The notes: generated by a model not told the origin, from the sequence alone. DNA of 64,000 nt from Bemisia tabaci (GCF_918797505.1 NC_092797.1:13653372-13717371); one strand, 5' to 3'. Counted from the first letter of the stretch, positions 23,498 through 35,782 are shown. Translations and numbers: made by a program.

Positions 23498-23625
23498 CTT
23501 ATCGATAATTCCTTGTTTAAACCTATGATAAAAAATCGATTATTAGGAACACTCTGATTATCGATCTTTTCCCATAAGATTAAAAGTCAGATAAATCGAT
23601 TCATCGCGAAACGCTATCCGCTGCT
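23498..23625 (-). mobile_element. Diverged ATCGAT-rich MITE, partial
   Basis: TTTAAACCTATGATAAAAAA followed by several TATCGAT/ATCGATT words resembles the adjacent copy at 23676, but the ends are decayed. Confidence 0.45.
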
Positions 23626-23675
23626 TGCTAAAAATGCTAAGACTCACGCGAAATCGCCAATTGAAGGTGATCGTA

Positions 23676-23840
23676 ATCAGTGGCGTGGTTTGCTTTGCGA
23701 TATGTCGATTGATCTGCCATTTAAACCTATGGAAAAGAATCGATGAACAGAATGTTTGCAACGGACTGCTTAATAATCGATTCTTTACCATAGCTTTTAA
23801 TGGGGAAATATCGATAATCGATCACGCCTCGCCGCTGATG
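23676..23840. mobile_element. ATCGAT-rich MITE, copy 1 (165 bp)
   Basis: The left end ATCAGTGGCGTGGTTTGC pairs loosely with the right end GCCTCGCCGCTGAT. The arms are filled with ATCGATT, CGATTGATC and TCGATAATCGAT, and TTTAAACCTATGGAAAAG is shared with the copy at 41119. Confidence 0.75.
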
Positions 23841-24299
23841 TTAATCTCGTTTGCCAGGAAGACAACAGCAAATACAAGAGCAGTCGGTAAACAATTGCGC
23901 TGCGTCATTTAAGTGATCGGCAATTGGCAAACACTCTTATTTTTATCTGAGGAGAAATGATGTTCGTTTTCCTGCCCGTTTCATGCCTTAGATTTGTTGT
24001 TCTCGAGACGTTTTACTGTCTGATTAAAAAATAGATTCGTTATGCAGTCATGGTCTGGAATACCTGTTGTTTTATCATAATCTGTGATTGTTCTGAAGAA
24101 TACGGGATAATAATTTCAATATTAGTCGACTGAATGTTTAATATTACCTGAGATTTCTTATTATGAAAACGTAACTAATTAATAATTAAAATTAACGTAA
24201 GCATTTTCTAACGAGTTTCCCGATCGACTAGAAAAAACATTTTAAAGGTAAAAATGCTGATTAGAGTATACCAATGATTCTCAATAATTCTTTTGTCTT

Positions 24300-24372
24300 C
24301 CTAGTAGAATTACCATTTTATTGGTAATTTTACTAGTTTTTGGTACGGCAAAACTACTGAAAACGCAGTACA
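24300..24372. repeat. GGTAATTTTAC/GTAAAATTACC hairpin fragment
   Basis: AGTAGAATTACCATTTTATT followed by GGTAATTTTACTAGT forms a short hairpin. It uses the same GGTAATTTTAC vocabulary as the element at 51548. Probably a truncated relative. Confidence 0.4.
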
Positions 24373-24415
24373 AGTGTCGAGAGATATTCGATCGCCGGAG
24401 GCTACCTTCAACATA

Positions 24416-24557
24416 AAGGGATTACATTTTGCAATAAGGAACCACTATCTCTGGCTCTCCCACAAAAGCACATATTTGCATGGGGAAACCAACGGCATGT
24501 ATGTTGTTTCTAAAATTGGCCAGAAATAGTGGTTCCTTATTGCAAAATGTAATCCAA
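24416..24557. mobile_element. Short-type TTGGACTGCATTTTGCAA MITE (142 bp)
   Basis: The best preserved copy. The left arm GGATTACATTTTGCAATAAG with GAACCACTATCTCTGGC and the right arm GCCAGAAATAGTGGTTCC with TTATTGCAAAATGTAATCC are complementary with a single obvious mismatch. The loop carries CATATTTGCATGGGGAAACC. Confidence 0.9.
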
Positions 24558-24834
24558 AGTTTATAACTCAATTTAATTATTTTATTAGTCTTTGTAAGCT
24601 CCCTTTATTTAAGCTTTATACACTTTTTTCACTGTACTGTCTTATATTATACTGTTGATTGGAGTTTACATCATTTCATTTTATTAATCTTGTCGCTTGT
24701 TCATTTTTCATGCTCCTACGAAAATTACAAAACTAAATACAATCCTAACTTGGGCACACTATGCGGTCAATACTGCAAAAATTACAAAGAAAAACCGACA
24801 AGGCTACCGTGGAGGACTCGTCAATGTTAATCTT

Positions 24835-24861
24835 CCGTCGCGTCGCGTCGCGTCGCGTCGG
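24835..24861 (+). repeat. (CGTCG)n microsatellite
   Basis: Five tandem CGTCG units at the border of a diverged GCGCCTTCAATTT repeat (24862-24990), an unusual CpG-rich simple repeat in AT-rich DNA. Confidence 0.8.
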
Positions 24862-24990
24862 TAAGGCGCAGTGATACAACTATTCGTACTCTCCGGAATG
24901 CGGAAGGTATCACGCCACAATTGAAGGCGTTTCCGAATCTGCCAAGTTTCAATGTCGGGTCTATCGCGTCTTGCCGCATCTACTTCGGAG
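24862..24990 (-). repeat. GCGCCTTCAATTT dispersed repeat, diverged copy
   Basis: Carries GGCGCAGTGATACAACTATT CGTACT and later ACAATTGAAGGCG, words of the copy at 2025 in the same orientation. The middle is diverged. Confidence 0.5.
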
Positions 24991-25554
24991 CGCAAGATCG
25001 ATGAATTGACGGATCTAAAGAGTTGGTGCAACATTCCTGCACACATATCTTGTTAAGAGGCTCTTTAATGGCGCAGAGTACCTGCTAGAGGTTGAGCCGC
25101 ATAGAGGCCAAACCAGGACTCGCTCACTTTACTTACCATGGTACTTTGGTAGTATACTTCTTGATGTATTCATCAAGATTCATTTTTAATATAAACATAT
25201 TCTTTTTCCTTTTTGCGTCGGAATGTTTGAACCAGCTGCGCGATATACTTGCAGAAAACCAGAAATATATCTAAATATTGTTTTTAAATGTATGTGTGAC
25301 ATCGATATATATGTATATTTATTTAATATAAAATTAAATGAATTGTGGATTTTCAATTATAGAACAGATTCCTCTAGTTAGTTTAAACTACCACCAAATT
25401 TTTTTTAAGTTTGAAGATTTTCTTTCACTACTTTAATGAAAGTTATTCTAATAATAGAGTTTCTAATCCTAGTTTTTGAAAGAGATTTTAATTTTTGTTA
25501 ATAACATTTTTTTAAAATTTAAAAATTTTACTTATTTACATTTAGCTGCGCGTT

Positions 25555-25635
25555 TTGTTGCGCGCCTTCAATTTCAAGCACATACAACATGGACATCCAT
25601 GGAGCACGAATGGTTGCGTTCAGGAGTTCGTCACG
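25555..25635 (+). repeat. GCGCCTTCAATTT dispersed repeat, short copy
   Basis: GCGCGCCTTCAATTTCAAGC, ACATGGACATCCATGGAGCA and CGAATGGTTG correspond to the central third of the copies at 33283 and 45340. Confidence 0.55.
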
Positions 25636-25860
25636 TTCTGGCGTTATCTTTGCCGGGGATTGGGCTGCGTAGCGGCCACGAGGGATCCCTTGTGTTTATA
25701 CAACCCGGTTTTATCAGTGTGGTAAGCCGGAGAGGCGCGGGAAGGAGCTTCCGCAAAAAGTATCGAGAGAAAATCAGACGCGCTAGGCTGGGGTGTAACA
25801 GAAGTGGCGATGAGTATCAGATATGTGGTGAATTTCTAGCGCGCCTCGTTACTTGCGCTT

Positions 25861-25955
25861 CTGCGCTAGTGAAAAACGATGTATGAACATACGATCGTTG
25901 CCAAGTTTCCTCTAATAAAAAGGGAATTTTCTTGGAAACCTACGAATTTTTCGAT
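25861..25955 (+). mobile_element. CTGCCGTGC family MITE, left end only
   Basis: CTGCGCTAGTGAAAAACGAT, GTATGAACAT and CGTTGCCAAGTTTCCTCT match the family's left terminus. A right end is not recognisable. Confidence 0.55.
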
Positions 25956-27396
25956 ATTATTTTTTTTTTCGAGGAATGGAATGGGTGTTTTAGGAATAGC
26001 ATTCACTTGTGACAATCTACTGGAAAAAGGACCATAGGACAAGGATCCAGAGAAGCCAAATTTTCTGTAAAACATTCTCGTCGGATTGGGTTGAAGATTT
26101 CTTAACAGGAAAAGCATTCCAGTGCTCAAGAGATCATTTTCGAACGATTTAGAGTGTGAAGTAATAATGTAGCAGTTTTGTACCCTGGACAAGCCAGATC
26201 AGGAGATGAAATAGTTTGTTCTCGAAGTCATAGAACGGCGAACTTTAAAGGGCTTTAACTTCAATTTTGTCTCAAAAATTTTGGTTGTTTTCTTGACTCA
26301 AAATATTTTGGATCACTCCTATATCGATGGCCGAAGTGCGAAGCCCTCTTACCTGCGTTTGCGACGCTGCAGACTTCTTGTCATACTGAATTTTTTATTT
26401 GAAAAATTAGTCATCGTAATTTCTTAAAAACTCCCTTGCTTTTTTCCTCGATTAGCAGAATATTCTATGAAAATGTCAATATATACAGTTGGCTTGGTTC
26501 TCTCTGGAAAAATAAAATTGGAGTCAGAATTTAGAAATACCCCAAAGGAGATACGTGGTTTAGCACTTTAGCCGTTGATTGCTCTGGTATCGATATCTCA
26601 ATTTTAAGTTTTTGTGGACTCAGCGGCTTGATTGTTGAATCGATATCGAATAACCTTGATCGATAAAAAACATTGCTAAGATAGAGATTAATCGATCAGG
26701 ATCATTCAATACCGATTCAAAAATTCGTCGCCCTCCTGATATAAGGGCGTAACTACATTCTGCAATGAACCCTGTTGCCCGTGCAATTCAATGCTTTTCC
26801 AGGCCCATCCCAGTGTGTAGACGGTCACGAACATATTCTCAAAAATAAATATTTAACGGGGGGATTTGGCAACATTTGGATGTTCATAGGTCGTTTTTCC
26901 CTAGAACGAGACGCGGCGGGAAGCAGGATCGGAATATTAAACTTCCGCCTCTCGGCTCCTCTTCGTCGGGAGCGATGATTGATTACAAAAAAGGAGCTTA
27001 TCTTATTTGGAGAATCCCACCCGATACATCGGATTCCGCGCCCGCGTACCCGCGTATTACCGTTTGATTGCACACCGAGCAACGTGACATTTCGCCCTTT
27101 AATCCTCCCGCCTTTCGCCGACTCCCGTTTATCGTCATCCTGCGGGAAACGGCAGTAAGTGTACTTCCACCTGAGTCGTGATCCGCATACATACTGGTAC
27201 GCTTTGAGGTTCATGTACTTACTGCTGATACGGTGAGAAGTGTCATTGCTCTCCTGGTAGGCTTAATTTATCGACAGGAGTGCTTAAAAATAGACACCCT
27301 CCACCGCGCTGACGGAAACTATCGTATGAGTGAGTCAAGTATTCCGAAATTTCCTCCGATTAGATATTTATTTTTGGAAAAGTACAGGACAGTAGA
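25956..27396. other. No gene seen; diverged MITE words and GC-richer patch
   Basis: TGCGTTTGCGACGCTGCAGA near 26354 resembles the inner words of the GACGGTGAAA MITE, and 26575-26710 is rich in ATCGATATC words. Mirrored frames at 26825-27214 lie in GC-richer DNA and show no domain. Confidence 0.45.
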
Positions 27397-27626
27397 CTGC
27401 CGTGCTAAGGAAAAATGATGTATGAACCTTCAGACGTTGCCATGTTTCCTCCAGGAAGAAACAAATTTGCAGGAAAAATTACGGAGATTTTTCTTGGAAT
27501 CTCTGAAAATATCTGAAAATCTCAAAAAAATATTAAGTGCATGACTTTCCTCTATAATACATGTTTTATCCGAGGAAATTTGACAACTGCCGAATGTTAA
27601 TACGGCGTTCTTCCAAAGCATGGCAG
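27397..27626 (+). mobile_element. CTGCCGTGC family MITE, copy 3 (230 bp)
   Basis: Left end CTGCCGTGCTAAGGAAAAAT with CAGACGTTGCC; right end CAACTGCCGAATGTTAATAC with GCATGGCAG. TAGA on both flanks is a plausible 4 bp target duplication. Confidence 0.85.
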
Positions 27627-28698
27627 TAGAGTAGTGCTGGATCTGCAAAATTCTGCATAGAAATTAATAAAAACAAAAAAATTCCAATTTTTCAATCAGA
27701 ATGTTTAGACGATTTCAATAGAAATTTCAATCGATGTCTCTGATTAATATTTCCGAGCCTTGATCTCCTCACAGAGTAATGTGGACCCAGCTCTATTCTA
27801 CCATCCTGTGCTTACAATCCGGGCCTCATTTTAAATGTTCATTTTTGCTCATGAAAAAGTTTAGTGGAATTGCATGGAAATTTTTCGAATGTACTACATT
27901 AAATTTCGAATGAAATTCTCTTACATCCACCAATTCGGAATGAACCATTGGAATACCCAGAGCAACGAAAGGCCAAAACAGCAGCTTATCGATTTTTCTA
28001 TGGATACAGCTGATAATGTACATCAAAACACAGGACATGACCTCAGAAAGTTTAATTCACAATAGTTAATCTGAATTAGTGGCTCAGGTTAAAATGAGAT
28101 CTTAATGTACCATTGACTGCGATGATGAGGGAAATTAACGATAAGTTCCTGCTTTTGTCCGGTGGGGATTCAAAACCTCCGAAGCACCTGCAGTAGGCAT
28201 CGCTTGGATTGCACAATCATATTTTCCTTGGCGGTAATCCGCAGGCAAAAGAATGACAGATTTTGCCTTAAAAAGGCCTAATATTCGAGAAAAGATCCTC
28301 ATTGCAGTCTAAAAGAACGTTCAAAATCTCAGCAGCACCTTACGGCGCTGGGAGCGTTTTAAATTCATACCCTCCATTTTTTAGGAGATTGTCAAAATTA
28401 AGCTGAAACCCCAGCGAGATGACAAATGAAATCAACGGAGTTTAAAGTTCCACCATCAATCAGTCGAGCAGAGTTTTTTCCCCCTCTGCCTTTTTTCTTT
28501 TCCCCCGGTGGCTTGCAGACCCCGAACCGAGTTTTACCCCTCCCGAGCGGGGACAACCGATGCAACAACGCGTTTTTTAAAACTCGATCAAAAAGAATAA
28601 TGAAGATTGATAGGAGAGGTCAAGAAAAATTCAACACTGTGGTTGTGCTAACTTATAACTGGATTTAATCCTCGTGACGCACTGCGCCACAGTCCGCC
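27627..28698. other. No gene seen
   Basis: Unremarkable apart from a C/T-rich stretch at 28470-28510. Confidence 0.5.
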
Positions 28699-28949
28699 CG
28701 CCGTACAGTGGAACGATCCATTCGAAGAAGTCGGACAAAAAAAGTTTAACTAAAACTGTGAATCTTGATATTTACTTCGTCAATTTTTAAAGTTTTTAAG
28801 GTGAGTTTTTGAGGAAATTTTACAAACAAACCGATGAAGCCACTTTGTAACGTCTATGTTTTGTTTTAACAAATATATAAGCGTTTACAGTTTCCACGTC
28901 ACGTTGGACCTTTTTCCATTGGCTTGCTCCACTGTGCGCCGCCCAAAAG
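28699..28949 (+). mobile_element. CACAGTGGATC family element, copy 4
   Basis: Starts CGTACAGTGGAACGATCCAT and ends TGCTCCACTGTGCGCCG. The interior has AACTAAAACTGTGAATCTTG and TTTACTTCGTC, then the AAACCGATGAAGCCAC block. Confidence 0.75.
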
Positions 28950-29439
28950 AAGTTTCGTTAGATTAGTGGCTCGCATCTGGTGTTGTCAGAAATGGGTGGA
29001 TTAGGGATATTCCGCATGACGTGTCGAGGGCTTTCCCGTAAATTTGGCAATGCTTTTTAGATAAACCCATAAGGGATTGTTTTCTTCACTGCAGACGCTA
29101 AGTCTCATTAAAAGTAAATTTTCGCACGCGGGACCACACCACGACGTTCGAAGCGTCACAATGTGGTCACGTTTTCCCGAAATGGGGTATTTTTCGGTTT
29201 ATGATTGAAGGCTGGAGTGCTTTCAGGCTTTTGATCTGTGGTAGGAAAAAAATCGCAATCTCACGTTACAAATAATATGAAAAGGACTTCAGTCTAGAGT
29301 ATCTACTCGAATGTAAGGAGAGTATTGTTGGTATAAGGCGGCCACTTTTGATTGACTCGTCCATCTTGGACCTTTTTGCTGCTCTAGGAGCCCATGTCGT
29401 TGCTCCTCTAACATAAGAGAATATCTTGATTTCTGCATG

Positions 29440-29550
29440 AGCCCCAGAGAGCATAAAATTACACAGAGAACAGGGCTCACGTGAAAATTGACATACACCC
29501 TTACGTCAGAGGAGCGACGAAATATGGCGTACCGCGAAAATGCAAATGAC
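29440..29550 (+). repeat. CTTACGTCAG(A/T)GGAGCGACG dispersed repeat, copy 2
   Basis: AGGGCTCACGTGAAAATTGA, CATACACCCTTACGTCAGAG and GAGCGACGAAATATGG. The same order recurs at 29980 and, with a variant start, at 36944. Confidence 0.55.
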
Positions 29551-29979
29551 GAGGTCGAAGATGACATCGTATTTGACGTCATGACCAAGCAGCTTGTGTG
29601 ATAAGATCATGGTAACAAGATGACAGACGGGAGAATACCAATGAGGATGCGTGACGGAGTTACTCCTGGGAGGGAAAAAGGGAAAGGGTAACAACAGGGG
29701 GTTGTAGAGGAATTGAGGGAGTGCCAACTCTCTAAAGGGCTTCGTGTGAACAGGGGACTGTGGTGATCAGGAGCCGCAGAGCGCCAGAGAGCGCTGTGAA
29801 AGAGGCGCTTATGTATCTAAGGATAAGCTGAAACATTATAATACACATCTATGAATTGCGCAACTGACCCATTCAATGTAAGTGCATCCGATTTCACATG
29901 AAGCAAACGGGAGCTGGCGATGTAGTGGTATATTCCTCCGGCGTAAAGACGTATCTCATCATCTGGAATGAGCCATATT

Positions 29980-30070
29980 CACCATACGAATACTTGCTTT
30001 CCAGGGCCTACGTGAAAATGTAGTTATGCTCTAACGTGATAGGAGCGACGATATGAGCATCGATGACCCA
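29980..30070 (+). repeat. CTTACGTCAG(A/T)GGAGCGACG dispersed repeat, copy 3
   Basis: CAGGGCCTACGTGAAAATGT followed by CTAACGTGATAGGAGCGACG ATATGAGC; about 540 bp after copy 2 and in the same orientation. Confidence 0.5.
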
Positions 30071-32406
30071 ACATTGCGTCCCGGTGCGATGAAAGGGGTG
30101 TAAAAGACATCAATGGCTTTTGTGACGTGTGAAAACGGCTTGAAATAACAATCCGATAAAAACGGAGCTGTCACAGACCGGATTTTTCCCACCGTGATGG
30201 ATGGAATCAAACGGCTGCATAAAAACACTGCGATCGTATCTTCGCTTATTTTCTCTCTGATTTATAATTTTTTTTATGTGTGATTTTATGATTTCAATTT
30301 TTTTCATGTGTCGTTAATTTTTCCCGTTGCTGTCGTTTTTCGGTATTTATCGCCTGATAAATGTGAGATTGCCTAGGAGTAGACGTGTCGTCAGCATGTT
30401 GTTAAATTAGACGTTTTATCAAATGTCGAGCAGTTTTAATTTTGAAGACCTACCCAAGGTTTACATTTATTGATTTTATTTTTTATTGAGAGTTATTACC
30501 AACATACCTCGAGATGTATTAGGAAGTGTCCCCGCCAATTTTCACCAACGAACATTTTAATTTCAACTCTTTATTTTTCAAAATAGGTACGAACTAGTTT
30601 TGAGACGTTCACCCATCCAAGCTTTGAAAATCCTGACAAACAATCGTGGGTATAATAATCCTTCATGTTACAATTTCCTTTTATTTTAAGTGTATTTAGA
30701 TCACTTCTATAGCAAACATTGACAAAAACTCAAAATTTCAATCTACGATAAAATTATATTATGTATGTCGCCTCATTGGATGACATGACTGATTTAAATG
30801 ACTATCATAAATGAAAGAGTGTAATTAATCGCATGATATGACGAAAAAGAAACAAATGCTTTGGGAATATTTCAAAAACAATTACAAATCCTCCATTTTC
30901 TCTATATATTGAAGTTGTCGCTTCTCTAACTTTAGAGAGAACATTTAGTTCATTTTGCGTAATACCGTGTAACTACACGCACAATTCACAAAACACGCAT
31001 TCTCATTTAAGATATATTTAGCAGGAAAAATTGCAACAGAATGGTTTGGATCCTAGAAGAGGGTTACTTTCGTCCATTTGAATTCGTATAAAATAATCGT
31101 AAAAAATATACACATCAAAACCAGATGATTCCGCAAGGATCGATTATTTAGAATGTATTTAAACGCAGGGATAACAGTGCTGCCAACTTCCAAAAATAAT
31201 TACTGATACAACGAACACTCAAGGAAAACTGGATATTGAAGCTCATAGAAATGAACGAACCCACATCAGCCTATAACTTCAAGTTTGAAAATTACTGCGG
31301 GCTTTATGGTGCGAATAAACTTTAAATTGAAGTTGTGAAACCGAGGGGCTTTCCGTAATATATTAAATTAGACCTTGGATCTAAATTGGTTGACATCACT
31401 CATAGTTTAATTGTTTTGGGAATGTTGATCGGTTCCTTCATCCTCAATTCTGTCCCGACCACAAGACCCCGAGACAAAGCAAGTCAATAATGCCTCAAAC
31501 ACTTACGCGAGCATAGAAGCAAGATTTTGAGAGAAAGGGGAATGTATTACAATACATCTGGAATCCAGAAGAGAAATAACCAAGATCCTCACATGGGATG
31601 AAACTTAACAGAGTCAATATGACAACCGTGTAACTTTGGAAACACATCGGTGTTACGAAGGGATTTCAACTTCTGCCTTGAGACACAAGACCCGTACTAA
31701 CTATTTGAAAATTGTAGAAACGGCTAAAAAAAAGTTATTTCTGTAATGTCAGAATTTTCTCACCGGTATACTTATTTATGCGCATCTAATGATGAGTGAT
31801 GACTGCGCCATTAAGAATTTGGGTCAAAAAGTTTATCCAACTGGGTCTTGGTAAGCCAGAGACGTATTAACCAGCCGCAGCTTCCTTTGAACCGTGGAAA
31901 CCTCTAATTACGGGGCTCAACTCTTCCAATTTCCATCTTGTTGGCTTTTGAGTGCTAAGTTGATTTATTCGTTTGACAAACCTATGTTTGATAAATTTGT
32001 TGATCACACGGTTGATTATAGAGCACAACATTCTCAAGAAGGTAAGACGATTCCTGACCATTAGGAACTGTTGGCTCGCCGTCAGTATATAAGGGTCTAC
32101 CATGCCGAGATATTTAATTAGGGGTTTCGTCTCTGATCCAGGCGAACTCATGAACGATTTTAACCGAAACGAGCCTAACCACATTTCACGTTGCCAAATT
32201 GTATCTCAATTTTCATTATCTTTAACGGAGAAATAAATTACGTGACGTTATCAACCCCTCTATGAATACACCCTCAAATATGGAAAATATATACTGGAAA
32301 AATTTCAAATTTCAGTTTCGCTTTGTTTTCTGTTCACAAATATAAAACATCTGAGAAAATTATGCAACGTCGCATATTGTCAGGCGGATTCCGCTCAAAT
32401 CCAAAC
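30071..32406. other. No gene seen
   Basis: The least repetitive stretch in the window: no MITE ends, no long inverted repeats. The minus-strand frame at 31867-32184 (105 codons) has no recognisable domain. Confidence 0.5.
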
Positions 32407-32625
32407 ATATTGACGGTGGAACTTCCGAACCTTGTATCTCGTTTGAGAGTTTAAAAATCTCCGCTCCCGTTTTGTTTTCTTACAGGTGAACGAATCAACA
32501 TCATTACTTGAAAATTTCACCGGATTTAATTCTTCGCGCAGAGAAGATGAATCATGGTAGTTTTTAAAAATCGCCGAGGTAAAGCTTTTCATTTAAAAAA
32601 TAAAATACGGCAGGAAGTATGCAAG
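32407..32625 (+). mobile_element. GACGGTGAAA family MITE lacking its right end
   Basis: The left end ATATTGACGGTGGAACTTCC with ATCTCGTTTGAGAG continues through CTCCGCTCCCGTTTTGTTTT, GAACGAATCAACATCATTAC and AGTTTTTAAAAATCGCCG, collinear with the copy at 63423. The right terminus is missing before the next element at 32700. Confidence 0.7.
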
Positions 32626-32699
32626 AATCCCTTCTTCAGAAGATGATTTTTGAGGCAAATAATGAATACTTCTACTTGAAATTTTCTGATTATTTAGAC

Positions 32700-32828
32700 C
32701 ACATTGCGAAGGAAATTCTCTGAAAAATTAGGCGAAAAATGTTCACAAGTTTTCCTGAAAATTCGTATTTTATCCAAATTTTGGCAACTCTCGGATGTTC
32801 ATAAGGCGTTCTTTCTTAGCACGGCAGC
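32700..32828 (+). mobile_element. CTGCCGTGC family MITE, right half
   Basis: TTTTGGCAACTCTCGGATGT, TCATAAGGCGTTCTTTCTTA and GCACGGCAG form the right terminus. The left terminus is absent, so it is truncated against the neighbouring MITE. Confidence 0.65.
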
Positions 32829-33161
32829 ATTTCGGGGCGAGATCTCTAATATAAACGGTTACTGGGCCTTATCTCTTGCATTTTTAATCGCCCGGTGCCA
32901 GTCATACGGTGCCCAGTGCCTTGAGCTTTATTAGCAAACTTGGGCATGAGTCTTGTGTCTAGCTCAAGTCTGCGGTTGGCAGTGCTCTTTAGGCTTTTCA
33001 GCAGCAGTCTTGCATAGGATCCAATTATCCACGCTAAATGTGTATGCATACGTGATGAATGAGCTTGAGTCAATTCCACATTTCTATGCTTCGTAATGGA
33101 TTATGTTGCCTTACTCCGGGAAACGTCCTATGCGCATTTAAAAGTTGCCAGTTTCCTTGCA

Positions 33162-33222
33162 GATAAAATACATATGTTAATCTGGAAATCTTATACATAT
33201 ATTAATCTGGAAAACTTATAAT
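33162..33222 (+). repeat. 27 bp direct duplication
   Basis: Two copies of ATACATATRTTAATCTGGAA A(A/T)CTTATA in tandem. Confidence 0.7.
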
Positions 33223-33282
33223 TAGAGCATTCTTTGGAATATTGCGGACGACTTAATCCTAAGCTGCCCGAACTTTTCTCTC

Positions 33283-33480
33283 GACACCGCGAGTGACACC
33301 TTTTTGGCAGCAGAGAGCGGAGCATTATGAGTTAACGCCTCGCGCCATAGCGCCTTCAATTTTACAGATGCAACACGGACATCCATCAAGCACGAATAGT
33401 TGTATGCCTGCGCCGTCATCAACGCGCTACCTTTCCTCTGATGTATGTCCAGGTTGTGTTAGTTTCGTTTGTTCTATTTG
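33283..33480 (+). repeat. GCGCCTTCAATTT dispersed repeat, near-full copy
   Basis: In order: GAGTGACACC, GCAGAGAGCGGAGCATTATG, CCTCGCGCCATAGCGCCTTC, ACAGATGCAACACGGACATC, AGCACGAATAGTTGTATGCC, GCGCCGTCATCAACGCG and CCTGATGTATGTCC-like words. It matches 45340-45545 over about 200 bp. A fragment of its leader (AATCTGAGCGACACCTCC) recurs at 33538. Confidence 0.75.
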
Positions 33481-33559
33481 TAGTAGACCAATGATAGGCA
33501 ATACGTAATAGGGCCTCGTTTTAAAATTTTCTGCCGAATCTGAGCGACACCTCCTTAGC

Positions 33560-35040
33560 GTACGGTTACTGATTCATATGGAAATTCTGAGTTTTATCGT
33601 TTCAGGTGACCGACATTTTTTATGGTAGAAGCAGGACTTTTTTGGAGGTAACAGATGATTTTGTTCGTCTTTGCAAGACTTGTTTTTTTGTACTAAAGAG
33701 GACGATTATATTAACCCAATTTCAAATCCCCTGACCAGATATTTAGGTCTCCTGAACCGACTTTATTACTGCACAGAGAAAACCTTTCCGAAGCATCCGT
33801 AGAAACGTTTTTTTTGTAATTTCCTCGTCAGATTGCATTCTGAAACACGTGGACAGTAAATATTCTGATATATATACAAAAGAAAAAAAAATCTAAATAA
33901 AAATGTTTGTCAAATGAATCTTTTTTTTGAGTCGTGTTATACTCGATCAGAGTTCAACCCTTTCAACCAACGCCTTCCTCCACGCGAGTTTCTGTTGATA
34001 TTCATACTGTATCTTACATTTTCCCTGAAGAAGTACATTAATCGTAAATGTTTCGCTCTGTTTGAAGGGTACTTTGTTACTATGTTTTAAGTGTATTTTC
34101 TCAAGATGCTGATCCTGTAAACTGAGCAAAAACAATGTTGAATTCCTCGTAAGTCCTAGTTCATAAAGCCACGATAGACCGGACGATTGCCCGCGAATAC
34201 CTTTGCATACGGAAGAGAGGAGGGACGTCCCCTTGCACTCGACAAAAGAATCCCCGCAGACACAAAAAGTTGAAACCAAGAATGAATGCACTAAGTTTCA
34301 TTCTCCGTGGGAACATGGGATGAATCCGGCGAGATCTTTTGTCGTTCCGTTTCGTGAGTGTCTCCTCTCTCGTTGCGGTGTGGCATCCGCCCCTCCTCCT
34401 ACACCCCCCCCCACCCACTTTCGACCAGGGCCCCTGTCACAACGTCATTTCATTCATTCCCTGCAACGCCTAGTTCCTGCGAGACACTTTTGTCCCGCGG
34501 TATCATTGTTGGGCCTCAAGATTATTCCTGGTGCACGTCTCACCCCACGAGCAGGTTTCCACTTCACTATTCAGAGACTTTGTACCTTAAAATAGAAAAA
34601 TAAATTCCATCTCAAGCGATGGGATTGCTAGACCACAAAGTACTTTTTTGGAAGAGTTTCTGAACTCATTAAAGGCGAAGGTTGGGGTCAGAAAAAGAGG
34701 TCCTGAAATGTAATGATTTTTTTTTGTGCAAGGACTTTTTCAACAACACTTATATGCGATACATACACAGAACCAGGACTCAACGGTGTTATAATTTTAC
34801 CCCCAAACCATAGAAGCAATATGGTAGGTGAACCTAATCTATATGAGCTGCCTACCATTTTTCAGAAGCCTCTTTGAATATGAATTTCAAAAAAAGGACC
34901 CATACTAATATAGAAGTACTTTTTTCTAAACCTCTCCGTCTCCATTTATTCTAACGTCATTCGGTCGTTTTATTGTTTGTTTTTGGTGATGCGTAATTAT
35001 TGTAGATTTTCTGCAATCTTACCGCGTTCTTGTTACCTAG
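33560..35040. other. No gene seen
   Basis: Overlapping frames at 33947-34603 on both strands occupy a GC-richer patch with a C-rich run near 34405; none has a recognisable domain. This patch could be an unidentified small exon or regulatory DNA. Confidence 0.4.
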
Positions 35041-35183
35041 TTGGACTACATCTTTCAGTTTGGAACTAAAATTTCTCGCTCATCCGTAAAAACACTTATC
35101 TGCATAGGGAAACTAACGTTGCATTCTTTGTTTCTAATCCAAGTTAAAAATTGTGGTTTCGAAATGCAAAAAATAGTTCAATT
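35041..35183. mobile_element. Short-type TTGGACTGCATTTTGCAA MITE
   Basis: TTGGACTACATCTTTCAGTT with TTTCTCGCTCATCCGTAAAA at the left; ATTGTGGTTTCGAAATGCAA and ATAGTTCAATT at the right. The loop has the family's AAACACTTATCTGCATAGGG. Confidence 0.75.
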
Positions 35184-35782
35184 GTATAGTTTCCTACTCT
35201 TGATCTCGCTCTATTTCTCCCTCCATCTCTCCCCTCTCCCCATCCCTCTCCACCTCTCTTTTTCTCACACAAAACGCATAAAAATAGAGATTTCAAAATC
35301 GAAATTAAAAATCGATATAGTTAGAAGAATGCAGGTTAGTTGCTTTGCGCAGACTCTCTCAATTTCTCGGTATAGATTCGAAAATAAATCATGAATGCCA
35401 AGAGCGGGGGGAATCCGTTGCACAGGGCGGGACGTGAGGGAGAATATGTGTAAAAAATCCGAAAACATTCAGAATTGGAAGAGCCATCTCACGACAAGTA
35501 CGAATTGATATCGAATGGAACGAGCGACTTTGATTAATTTTTATCGCGCCAGAAGTAAGTTTCAGATGAGCCAATTCAAAGTTGCCGCTTCGTTGCGAAC
35601 CAAAAGAATTTTTCAAACTATACATACTGCATCCCCAAAGACCAAATAGACTGATTTAACTAGGATTAATCTAGCTTCATCTCGCATTGCCTTACCTTCC
35701 TCTCAGCTTTTATTTTTTTTTAAAAAAGTGAAGTGACGTAACGCCTAGAAACTTCTTGCGAATTTCCTCACGCTTAAGAAGA

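Noticed and set aside
24838..24861. CGTCG repeat as a CRISPR-like or binding array
   Set aside because: Perfect 5 bp tandem units with no spacers; a plain microsatellite in a eukaryotic genome.
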